A program made the translations under genes and the position numbers. The notes beneath the pieces are model-generated. The model was given only the letters and a program-made list of their open reading frames with translations, did no database searches and had not been told where the DNA came from. DNA of 64,000 nucleotides from positions 703,810,720 through 703,874,719 of the forward strand of contig NC_064614.1 of assembly GCF_023898315.1 (NCBI RefSeq), given 5' to 3'. This stretch comes from Schistocerca nitens (taxonomy: Eukaryota > Arthropoda > Insecta > Orthoptera > Acrididae). Below are positions 23,545 through 34,440 of this stretch, in pieces (position 1 is the stretch's first letter; each line of letters begins with the position of its first letter).

Positions 23545-24486
23545 GACATGGAACAATTCGAGGAGGAAGCTCTTGAATCAGCACATCTGAAACCCACCTG
23601 TTTCTTTAGATATGTGGATGATACCTTCATTATCTGGCCACATGGAAGAGAGAAACTGGCAGACTTCCTCACACATCTCAACTCCAGACACGAGCATATT
23701 AAGTTCACCATGGAGATAGAAATGGGTGGGATGCTCCCTTTCCTAGATGTTTTGATTAGAAGATGAGCTGACGGCACTTTGGGCCACAGCGTGTGTAGGA
23801 AGAAGACGCTCACCGATTTGTATCTACATGCAGATAGCTGCCACCACCTGGCACAAAAGAATGGCATGCTCAAAACTTTTATACACAGATCTCACACCAT
23901 CTTTGACAGGGACAGTCTCCAACAAGATTTGGACCATCTAAAGACCGTATTTCGGAGGAATGATTACAAGAAAGGGCAAATTCGGAAGGCTCTACATCCC
24001 ACACCTGCAGCACCGGTGGAAAATTAGGATGAACCTCAGGAGGAGGCGGCCTTGGCTATTATTCAGTTTTGTGGGGCCTTATCCGGAGAAATTGGACGCA
24101 TTTTATGTAAACACCAAGTGAAAACCATCTTCCGTCCTCTAAGCAAATCCAAGAGCCTTGTTGGTGGTGTCAAGGACAACCTTGGTCTACGTAAATCAGG
24201 TGTTTATAAGATACCCTGCCAATGCGGTAGTGTATACATGGGGCAGACCATTCGTACCATTGAGGACCGATGCCGAGAACATCAACGGCACACTAGACTG
24301 CAACAGCAGTAAGTCGGCAGTCGCTGAGCATTGCCTGTCGGAACTCCACAGCATGGATTATGACCAAACCAAAGTTCTGACACAGACTTCCAAATACAAG
24401 TCTGTGTCATCAAAGAAGCCATAGAGATCAGAGTAAGGGAGCCACAACTAAATCGTGACAGCAGTTACATCCTTAGCAAGGCGTGA
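23545..24486 (+). pseudogene. PLE reverse transcriptase (partial) plus GIY-YIG, right copy
   Basis: This copy is truncated at its 5' end and starts inside the reverse transcriptase at the segment preceding FFRYVDDTFIIW, which keeps both catalytic Asp residues. LPFLDVLIRR is followed by the same TGA (about 23764-23766), then LGHSVCRKK, the same TAG after APVEN, and the GIY-YIG nuclease with the same frameshift after LQQQ. It ends at a TGA (24484-24486) where the left copy has a Trp codon. Shared defects show that both copies descend from one already broken source. Confidence 0.87.
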
Positions 24487-24745
24487 GAACCCACAATCAC
24501 CAGGATTACGAAGAAAAAGGATATTTCCCAGAGTGTACCGACTTCGGGGGAGGAGGGAAGAATAACGAGAGCGGTACCAGCACACCCTCCTGTACGAGAA
24601 GACCTAGGACTCAGCGCCCAGATGGCGGGAGAACGGACGCTGTACCTGGCCCGCTCGTGGGGCGCGGACCGCACCGACTCGTAGGAAGCACCTGAGGGAG
24701 GAGCGGGATGGGGATTGTCCTATATATACATGGCGCCAGCCCACC

Positions 24746-24828
24746 GCCGGTCAGTACATCAGCGCACCTGATGATGGCAACGTGGTCGATTGCCGAAATA
24801 TTGTGTCCTGTGCACACTCATACCAGGC
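24746..24828 (+). ncRNA. Type I hammerhead ribozyme-like motif, right PLE end
   Basis: The conserved core can be read in order: CTGATGA at 24768-24774, stem II (GGCAA with TTGCC around a loop), GAAA at 24795-24798, a tiny stem III with loop, and GTC at 24805-24807 before the predicted cut. Stem I pairs GCGCA (24762-24766) with TGTGC (24809-24813), and an outer helix pairs GCCGGT with ACCAGGC at 24822-24828 with one bulged base. The pair next to the cut is C-C in this copy. PLEs are known to encode type I hammerheads in their terminal repeats. Confidence 0.68.
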
Positions 24829-24896
24829 TGTTCACCCGAGATTTATTTCGTCATAAAATACGCCTGGAGAAATTTAAGAAACACATAATTAAAGTT

Positions 24897-26163
24897 AACA
24901 CACTTGCTTATGATACACCAGGGTCCCACATACCAGGGCCAATGGGCTATCCCCGTCCACCTATGTCTCAAGGAAATATAATGTAATTAGGTGTTTTTAT
25001 TTCAAGAAAACGATTTAAAAGTTTATATTACACAGGTTCTTAAAAGGGTTGGAACTCAAATATTTTATGATACAACAAGTCACCATTCATCTTCCAAAAC
25101 ATCCAAAATACACCTTACTCCATGTCTAGGCTGCCCCCTAGTGGACACAATGAAACGCCACAGGCACTGCATAGGCTGCTGGCAAAAGTAGCCCTTGTCC
25201 TTGCTTTTAATGATGACCATTCTGAAAGCCTTTCTACAGGAACACGGCAGGGAGATGTCAGATAAAACATCTGGAGAAACCCAACGCATAACACTGGTGA
25301 CTCACTGTAGCCATCTGAATTAAAACTCACATGAAACAAAAAGCTGTTTATCTCAGTATTACATAGCAGAAGTTAAACTATGTTCTTCAAAGGAAATGAT
25401 GATTGTGACAGGCTACAGAAACTTTAGTGAGTGGAGTTATAACAAGTACGAACGCCCTGATTGGATGGAAAGAAAACGCATGGCCACCAAGCTTTGATAT
25501 AGGAGAATTGCAGACAGAATAATTGGCTTCTTTTCTTGCAAATGAAATATCGTGTGGCTGGGGCCTCCCATTGGGTAGACCTGTCACCTGGTGCAAGTCT
25601 TTTTAGGTGATGCCACTTTGGCAACTTCTTCTCTTGCAGAAAACCATCGAGTGTTTGAGTAAGGTGACTCATGCTGTGCTGAGACGATTGCGAGAGTCAT
25701 TATGTGAACACTTGTTCACAGACTCGTCTTAAGCCATAAGGAGTTAAACTGCAAGGTCTCCTAGTATGGAGAATCGCACTGAGCACTGACAGTTAACGCC
25801 TGCGAGCGATTTCAGGGCAATGATAGACGCACTGTTCCAGCCAAATAGCATGTACCATGCCAGTTAACTTAGCCATGGAATAAATAGGAATCTCGGCTTC
25901 ACCAAAGACATCCCTCACCTTTCACCCAATACATTCATCGATGACATGTGATTAAACATATTCAGAATTACTGGGCTTAATTGAAGCAGAAACGCAAGAT
26001 GTCCGATCAAACAAAAAGGACTGATCAGTCACTGTTGAGTTATGAATTGTTTTAATTGTGTACTTCTTTTTGATTGCTCTTTACTGACCTCCATTCAGTT
26101 TGGGCATTTTCATTGTGCATTTTAGCGTAATTGAGATATCTCACCCCAATTGTATTTAAATTG
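24897..26163. other. No gene recognised
   Basis: This spacer lies between the PLE palindrome and the next SINE, with no coding motif or repeat identified. Confidence 0.5.
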
Positions 26164-26178
26164 TTTGTATTTATATCG

Positions 26179-26373
26179 CCAGCTGTTGTGGCCGAGTGGT
26201 TCTAGGCACTTCAGTCCGGAACTACGCGACCACCTTGGTCGCAGGTTCGAATCCTACCTCGGGCATGGATGTGTGTGATATCTTTAGGTTAGTTAGGTTT
26301 AAGTAGTTCTAAGTTTTAGGGGACTGATGACCTCAGATGTTAAGTCTCATAGTGCTCAGAGCCATTTGAACAA
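26179..26373 (+). repeat. tRNA-derived SINE, family 1
   Basis: The copy is full length, with head (GTGGCCGAGTGGTTCTAGGC), box B (GGTTCGAATCC), TTAGGTTAGTTAGG and the tail GCTCAGAGCCATTTGAAC. A 15-bp direct repeat with one mismatch (TTTGTATTTATATCG / TTTGTATTTTTATCG) flanks it at 26164-26178 and 26376-26390. Confidence 0.9.
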
Positions 26374-26390
26374 TTTTTGTATTTTTATCG

Positions 26391-28941
26391 ACCCCCAGAC
26401 AAGGTCATCAACCATCTTACCGTAGAAGAACCTAATAATAGTTAAGAATTTCGCTTCACAGTTGTGAGCACCCAGTATCAATATTTTACCATCCTGTACA
26501 TAATTTGCTAACATTGCTATGTCATGAAGTCATACTTAGAATAAAAATAAACCTTAATAATGAAAATCTAAGATTCCCATTTTTGCTAACATATAGTTAC
26601 ACCTGAAACCATACACTAATTTCTGTTAGTGATAATGTTTCCTTTACAGGGAGTGTAGTGGAACTGACACAGAGATCATTGTCTGATAACATCACTGTCC
26701 ATACTTCTGCACTCTTCTGAACTCTGCATGCGTGATATAATATCTTCCTACCTTTCAGGCCATAGGTTTAACACTAAATTCCTAAAACACTCACATAGCA
26801 TCCTTGCGCAACTGTGGTAGGAAGATAGATCAGAACCAGTCTCACACGTGTTCATGCCAAATATAAAATTCAAGATGGCCACTGGGTTTTCTCCTGACTT
26901 CACTGTGGAAGTAGGTCACTTGTGTTAAGTGTAGAATACACTGGCATACTGGTGCAGTCTCTATGATATTAGAATCTGGAATGTTAGGAACAAAGGGAAA
27001 TGACAAGTCTTCTGACATAGTTAATAAGTTTTTCTAAGCTTTTATTCAGTCTGACATGTATGGCTGTTTATAGCAGCCAAGTCACTTATTGCATTCCAGT
27101 ATGTTCCCCTCTGGCATCATTGGGTTGTCACCCAAAGTTTAAGTTTGGCCAGCACACACGTCATGCAGCATTGTGCTATTTCAATTCAAAAATCGTAGGC
27201 TCAATTTTCCCCTAAGTTCAAACAGCTGTCCTTCTGATGTCACACTTCAAACAATTTGTTTTGGAGCTTACTTTAAAACTGTATGGTTATCACTATCATA
27301 TGTATTAACATTTCCAAAGTCCACTAGTGCTGTGTTTAAACAATACCCTCTGATATTAATGTTTAAATAATTGAGCTTCTCACCACTCTGACACAGCACA
27401 GTTGAAACAATTCAACCTCCACCCTCCACCACCAGCTACCATAAGTTTCAGACTCAAGTGCTCACTTCTCCTATGTCTAAAATGATGCGAAAATTAACAA
27501 AATTTGCTTGTCCTGGTTGTCAAACACTTGTCACTGTTACATTTAGTGGGAAAAGGAATAGGGGAGGTATTCACTTGTGTCTTTATTAAAACAAACACTA
27601 CACAAGGCATAGTCGTGTCCATGGGCATTGTGAAGTTTCGTGTCAGCCACAACTGCCACTGTGCCACCTCTACTACCAGGACCAGAGGACATAGCACGAT
27701 GAGTGTCACTCAACAGCTGTTGACAAACTGGCGCCTGAATGCTGCAGAATGCAGTATCCGCCACTGTAGAGAGGTCACTTTCTCCAGTGCGGATGGATAT
27801 GGAGCAGCCAGTGCAAGCTGACATCCCTAACCTTTCACCCAATACAGGCTCTGTCCCCACATAATTGAAGCGCTCTGTAAGGTAACACAACTTCAGACAC
27901 ATTCCTAAGGCTACACGATTTCGCACTTAAATGTGCTCTAATTTTTTAACTGCATGGTTTCTGACCTCTTTGTCATCTGGAATGCGACGCTGTTAATATT
28001 CCAATGTATGAAAGCACCTAACATGTTCACTCAGCAAATTTCTCTTGTACAGAGCTGCTGACACTATGGTTGCATACTTTAAGAGGGTGAAACTATTACC
28101 TTGAAAACTAAGCACAGCATCGATTCTTTCTGAAATGTACCATTTATAACATTGTCAACAGTTCAAGGAATTCATGTTTTGATTTTGATTAGAAAATTAT
28201 GACAGTTTCACATCATTCTTGTAAAATGATCATCAGTGATGATAAATGTACCTACTTGACTAAATTACATCTTACAAGAGTAATAGTCCATTCCTTTCCT
28301 TATCCATGCCGTTTAATAAAGAGAAACTGTCACCAGTGTCAGCCACTAGATCACAGCACATCCTGTCTGCATGGTCCAGAGACTGCAGACGAGTAGAGCT
28401 CCCAAGCATCTGACCAGTGGGGGATGACACTGTCAGTATAGTGAAGCTATCGGTGTTGGTGGCTGGCACTCTCTGCAAGCTTCCTGACCAACAGCAATAA
28501 GAGGTATGTCGCCCCAATGAGACCCATCACCATTCCCATCATGAAACATTAATGTTAGAGTTTACAGAACATGCAGCTGCGACAGGTAGCAGCAAAATCC
28601 ACATCTTGTGTGAGAACCTTGAAGACAGAAGAAATCAGGATGCATGCAGGAGCATGCACTTGTTTTCCTGCCGCTATAGTATTATTTCATGGTCGTACAT
28701 GTTTTCAAGTGAAATGTAACGACACAGTGATGTTAGACATTAACTGCACAAGGAGGAGGCATGAGACTTAAGACTTTTGGTCAGTAAGTTGTAGAGTAGA
28801 ATAATGAAGGAGTGTTTGTTTATCTAAATAAACACCACAAGCTGGAGATCAGTAAACCATCCACGCCAACCACCACAAAGTCACACATCACAGCCAAAGC
28901 GGTTTAGTCACATGTGTGGTAGGATATGAATGTGTTTATTT
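26391..28941. other. No gene recognised
   Basis: This 2.5 kb stretch has no coding motif or known repeat family. Short open frames around 27500-27930 have no recognisable features. Confidence 0.5.
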
Positions 28942-29302
28942 CCAGAATGAGATTTTCACTCTGCAGCGGAGTGTGCACTGATATGAAACTTCCTGGCAGA
29001 TTACATCTGTGTGCCAGGCCGAGACTCGAACTCGGGACCTTTCCCTTTCGTGGCCAAGAGCTCTACCATCTGAGCTACCCAAGCACAACTCATGACCCAT
29101 CCTCACAGCTTCAATTCTGCCAGTACCTCGTCTCCTACCTTCCAAACTTCACAGAAGCTCTTCTGCGAACCTTGCAGAACTAGCACTCCTGGAAGAAAGG
29201 TTATTGCAGAGACATGGCTTAGCCACAGGCAAAGGTGAAAGGCAAAGGTCCCGAGTTCGGCTCTCGGTCCATCATACAGTTTTAATCTGCCAGGAAGGTT
29301 CA
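28942..29302 (-). repeat. SINE family 2 copy plus inverted partial copy
   Basis: A minus-strand family 2 copy (28942-29224, including the tail with CCTTGCAGAACTAGCACTCC) is followed without gap by a plus-strand partial copy of the head and tail (29225-29302, with GGCAAAGGTCCCGAG and AATCTGCCAGGAAGG). The two form a short inverted repeat of about 75 bp per arm. Confidence 0.72.
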
Positions 29303-29902
29303 ATGTGTCTATTTATTTGAACAACTGCAGCAGACTTCAGCATCCATCAATATGTAGATACAAGACCACCGCGATTGTGTATCAGACACATGCGCCCATA
29401 GCAGACCCAACTTAGGGTACATATGCCATTTTTCCTTTTTTTCTGAGAACCCTTCCAGCAAACCTTAGTACTGTATCCACTTCTACTATACTATACAAAG
29501 CCGAAGAACGATTCAAGTTAGCAATATATAGCAAACGAGTTGCTGTTAAGTGTACTTACTCCACCAGATACAAAACTAATGCACTTTATAAATTCAGTTA
29601 AGAGTGGCTGTAGACTAGTAAATAGTGGGAAGGGGAACAAGGCGGGTGTGATAGTTATTAGGGGGACAAGGCAGGAATCAGTGCAATTTGTTAGTGTGGG
29701 TTGCCCTACCCACCCATCACACTGCTACAGGTGCACTTTCAGGTCTGAGTTACTGGAATAGCCCCTCTCACTCTTATCAATTTGATTGACTTGATTAAAT
29801 TGATCAATTAATTAACCTCTCACCCACTGGTAAACTCCCTCCCCTCTCCTCACCAGAAAATCGCAGGAAGTTCAAATTCCATCAGGACAATGCAACACAC
29901 CA

Positions 29903-30040
29903 TGGCTACCTCCACTAACCGAAGAAAATGGTGGGAAAAAGGGCACTTTGGCTACCTCCACTAACCTAGGAAAATGGCGGGAAAAAGGACACTTGGGCTA
30001 CCTCCATTAACCTAAGTCATCCGACCGCTACCTCTTCCTA
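29903..30040 (+). repeat. Minisatellite-like units inside copy A
   Basis: Units of about 46-47 bp beginning GGCTACCTCCACTAACC occur at 29903, 29949 and 29996 (the last diverged after 20 bp). Copy B has one fewer unit at 43738-43800, so the unit number varies among copies. Confidence 0.65.
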
Positions 30041-33000
30041 GGAATTGGTGGGAAAAGGACTCGGCCTGTGCTGGACATAGGTCTTTATTTTCAGTCTTTA
30101 TTTAAACAATTAGAGGCAGTACCACCATCAAGTGTGTTCACCCTGAGGTCCGGAGTCCAACTGCCCTAGTACACAATACTGCCACCAGAGGGTGCTGTTG
30201 TCCCTTCCATGGCGTAATCCAAGATGGTGGTGGAGAGGAAGGGTCTCATAACAGTAAATTCAAGGGTATATTGTTTATTTATTTAAAAAATTCAGTTTGT
30301 GAGGTTTGGATTTCTCTTGCTCATCATTCTGTGCTGTTTTGAAACATGTAGGTCTTGTAAGAAGCAATTGAATGGAGCAGACATGTTGCATAACCCAATG
30401 TTCGGCACTGTACTCTGGGTGTCTTAACTTAATGTCTGGGCCTTTGACAGCACTTAAGCTATTGTTCTGTTAAGTGGTTTTCCATGTTACCCCCATTTCC
30501 TTTAAGTACTGTACCGCTTTTGATACCAAATTAATTAATTACTTATGTCCTCCCATCATTTTCTGGTGCACTTTTCGAATTTAACATGCTTCTGAACGAC
30601 ATTTCTGGCGCATTGTTCTTTGTCACCCACCCCCTAAAACTATTGTACAGCGTCTTACATAAAAATTGTGCAACTTAACCTAGTGTTCTGCACTTAACCT
30701 GCTGATCTGCTCATTTTCACCCACTCACGCATACCCTCCCCTTAACTATTGTACTGCTAACACCATGTTGATATAAAATATGTATGCTAATTAATTAAAT
30801 CAATATTCTTCACATGTATAGGGTAGTTTTTTTTAAATTCACAGCATCCTATTGATCAGTGAAATCGATGAAATGTAGTTTAAACAAAAGATCACTAATA
30901 AAAAACACATCCCACCACTTGTCCCCAGGAGTCGAAATGCACCTGCTGTCCCCACGACGTGACGACATGGCCGTCAGCTGCCAAACCACGTATAGGTGTG
31001 AGTTCGGGTCCTGCAAGCATGAGGCAGTGGCACATTTTCATACATGACACCCGAGAAATACCTGTCGAAACACTTGTTCACTTAAGCACCATGCACCATT
31101 GCTGGTGCAATGATGCATAGCTGCTGTGCAGGTCTAGCACCGAGAGAGATGTTGCATTGCTTCCCAGAATAGCACAGGGTGCATTCTTCCTAGCAGTCCT
31201 AACAGGACAGCCCATCTGTCACTGAATTTACCCGACAAACTACTGCTAATGCCAGTGTGGGAGCACCGTCAACCATTGTCTTCTGCAGACGAGAGTTTCA
31301 GCGCCAACATTATTTTGTACAGATCGCTACTTTGCACTGATAGTTAAACACCACAAAAGTTGTCTACAGTTCATCTAATTCATACAAGACTTACAAGAAT
31401 ATTGGGAGCCAGGAACATGTTTACCAGTCTAACTACAATTAAATATTACGATTGCTGCTGCAGTCTGACACCGATCGATGTACCGGTAACGTCTCCTCTT
31501 GATGGCAGTGGTTCTGGAACGAAACTCAGTATCTGCAGGGCACATAATTTTCCACGTAAAAATCTCTCTCATATCTTCGTGGTTATCGATGTGCTAAATC
31601 TATATGTTCCTCTTGATAGGACACACACTAATTTTCTCTGGTCATGCCACAACATAAGCCACAGTAACATTACATTGCAATATATATACATTTTACACAA
31701 ACAGTGCAGTTATCTTTTATATCTGTACAGTGGCCGAAAAAAATATGGTATGCCTACACTCACACCTGCTATATGTCTCGATTCCTCTTAGTCCTAAAAA
31801 ATTATCTGACAAAGTCGTCGAATCAGCGCCTCTGGAAGGTGCTGCATCCCGTCAAGATTCTATCAAATAAGTGTTATGAAGGACAGGCGTCAGGAACTGT
31901 GTGTGATAATGAATACCACACCCAAGGACGTAATAGTTGGAAAGATATCACTGACGCAGGTTGGTGTACTGTAATCCCTTTTCTTTCTTTCCGCAGATGA
32001 GACTTTCAGCAGCAAAAAACTATTTTACACAGATTGCCATATTGCACCAACATTTAACCCTACAAAGTTCCCCTACATATCGTCAAAAACAGAAAGACTC
32101 TTGCTCAAATACGCTGAGGACAGGAGCTTGAATATTAGAGCGTTAAACCAATCTCCAACCCAGCAATATATCACCATGTACCGTGTCAATGTAGTAAACA
32201 TACAATTCGTATCCTGCGCCTTACAAAATCGCTCCTTTTACATCATTCCTACATATACCACGAAGACAGACAGCATAAGCACATGCACCATAGGTATACT
32301 TGCGGCACTAGATATTTTCTGCAAGGTCAGGTAGTCATCCACTCCCAATGCGTGACGAGAGTGCCCTCAGTTGATCGAAGAAACTCTCAGAACTCTTGTG
32401 CAAAGACTGGCTCGTTTCCCCTCGGCACAAACACGTTACTGTTTCTGGCCCGGACCTGCTTGCTTTTGTACACACATATGCAGATTCTAGGATTACAAGA
32501 ACACATGTAATTTTGAGTGGTTTGGTAGACTATCATACCATTTTCGTGATACATCTCGATATCAAGCACATAGTAGTATTCTCCCAATCGCTCGCACAAC
32601 ATAACTCTGAAGATATAGACTGGAAATTATTTCTCTACAAACCCGAACCTTTAGCAATGTGGAACGTACTGTAACCACTGAGTAACTAGAAACTTATCCT
32701 TGCTACAAAGACCTTTATGTAAGAACTCGATAAAAATAGAGGAAACTGATATTTCCACTCGCGAATACTGATGTAACAGATTCCAAATCATCCCTATAAT
32801 TTACAAAGTCAACTGAGGTGTTTCTCATATCTAGAGAACCAGAAAACGTGTCTTCCACCTGTCTTTCACCTGCTAGATGCACACACCACAATCGATGTTC
32901 TCTCAAATAAATAAAGATGCGAAGAGGCAGTCAACCGAGCTATTTACATGGGAGGGAATAATGGACCAGTGGAAACACATGTTCATGTTCAATATTCTTA

Positions 33001-33583
33001 AATTTCCACACTATCACGTAAGCTACCCAACACATACTAAGTATTAGTTCGCTATTCAGTCGTGTAGATGACGATATGATTAAGTCAGCTATGTTCCTAC
33101 ACTCCCAACAGACCTCTCTGTTCAGACAGCTCCTGCCGTTAACGGGAAACGTGAATCATTCCCGTCACAGGACACGGGCACTGCACGCCAAGCAGGCATC
33201 GACATAATCGTCCTACCATAAAAACGGGCCTCATATATATTTGATCGCTCTACTTACATTAAATGTTATGATCACAATCTCAGCTGAACGACTTTTGACG
33301 GTGAGTGAAGTATCGGAAATACAACCTGAAGACGGCTGTGGCTCTGAAAATAGAAATATCTGTGCCATTCTTATGACTTGACATACTCTTCCCTTTGCTA
33401 TCACAGTATTCCACGTCAAATCCATACCTTCCTTATGACTGGACGTAGTCATTTCTTTTGCACATGTCAGAACAAAAACTCATACTTTATAAGCCTGATG
33501 TTCAAGGGGAACCTATCCTGAACCCCTTACTACTGAGTATAATACTTCCGCAGTAGATGATTGCCTACGATACGAAATAATAG

Positions 33584-33848
33584 CCGGCCAGTGACAAACT
33601 CTTCCCTTTGCTATCACAGTATTCCACGTCAAATCCATACCTTCCTTATGGCCACAGTGGCCGAGCAGTTCTAGGCGCTACAGTCTAGAACCGCGCAACC
33701 GCTACCATCGCAGGTTCGAATCCTGCCTCAGGCATGGATGTGTGTGATGTCCTTAGGTTAGTTAGGTTTAAGTAGTTCTAAGTTCTAGGGGACTGATGAC
33801 CCCAGAAGTTAAGTCCCATAGTGCTCAGAGCCATTTGAACCATTTTGA
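33584..33848 (+). repeat. SINE family 1 with 53-bp templated insert in its head
   Basis: The exact direct repeat ACGAAATAATAG at 33572-33583 and 33849-33860 flanks the unit. Directly after the left repeat is a SINE head piece (CCGGCCAGTG), then 53 bp at 33598-33650 identical to 33385-33437, then a second head and the normal SINE body. Copies B and C lack the SINE here, giving empty-site evidence. Confidence 0.86.
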
Positions 33849-34440
33849 ACGAAATAATAGTGGCCGAGAATCAATAAGGGTGGACATGGCTTATAAGTTT
33901 TTCTTGGGAGAAGTTGTTGCAGGTCATTTGACGATTTTTTTCCTGATGTTCTGTCAGGAAGCTTCAGTTGTGTGACATAGCCTGTGTTCGACTCGTGTTC
34001 TGTATCTGACTTAGAGCACTATCTACATGTGATCGTTAACAGTAAACCTCTCCGTCATCAGAGGACTTCCATCTCGTGTGTGATGAAACATGGCACTATC
34101 TGCTAAATGAAAGAAGATTTATGCGATGTACACCAACCCCTTGTCGTATCTTAAGTGAAAAATCGATACTTCAGTTTCCATAACTAAGATAGCGTTAGGT
34201 GTTTGGGAGATATTGCAATCCCTTGCGTATACGTCTGCTTGACAGATGTGCTGTTTACAAAGTTACTGAAGGCATGACCTGTAATTTCACAAGTTGGACG
34301 CCGCTGCTATGCGATTATCTAGTTCCTTGTAAGAGGTATTCTCCATTACTAACGATCATTTTATATAGGACTGATGCGGGCATAGTATAATTTCTGTACC
34401 GTGATCGGATGTGAACAGTGGACGCTATACATCTCACTGT

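Larger units (their letters stand above)
21657..24896. mobile_element. Head-to-head Penelope-like element palindrome with 12-bp target duplication
   Basis: Two copies of one PLE family face away from each other. The left copy (minus, about 21669-23544) contains most of the reverse transcriptase plus the endonuclease. The right copy (plus, about 23545-24884) starts within the reverse transcriptase. The shared arms, 21669 to about 22965 and about 23545 to 24852, look about 95% or more identical. The exact direct repeat ATAATTAAAGTT at 21657-21668 and 24885-24896 brackets the unit. The right end extends 32 bp (24853-24884) beyond the palindromic part. Both outer ends carry a hammerhead-like motif. 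Confidence 0.85.
29655..34440 (+). repeat. Long repeat family, copy A
   Basis: This is about 4.8 kb matching copy B (37040-44245, minus) and copy C (59290 to the window end, plus) with the same order of landmarks: the CAGGTCTGAGTTACTGGAATA block near 29740, the 'TTAACCTATTGTTCTGC' motif series at 30391-30757, GGGAGCCAGGAACATGTTTACC near 31400, the CTTGGCTACAAAG-like block near 32700, and TCTCTTACAATTAAATGTTACGA-like sequence near 33260. Open frames in it have no known domain and differ among copies by stops and indels. A family 1 SINE is inserted at 33584-33848. Confidence 0.82.

Noticed and set aside
21657..24896. PLE palindrome as an assembly or sequencing hairpin artifact
   Set aside because: The arms differ by several substitutions, the left copy extends about 580 bp further than the right, and a target duplication brackets the unit; reads should still be checked.
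31360..32674. Several 60-140 codon open frames conserved in copies A, B and C
   Set aside because: Conservation is at the DNA level across the whole repeat; frames differ among copies by stops and indels and carry no known domain.
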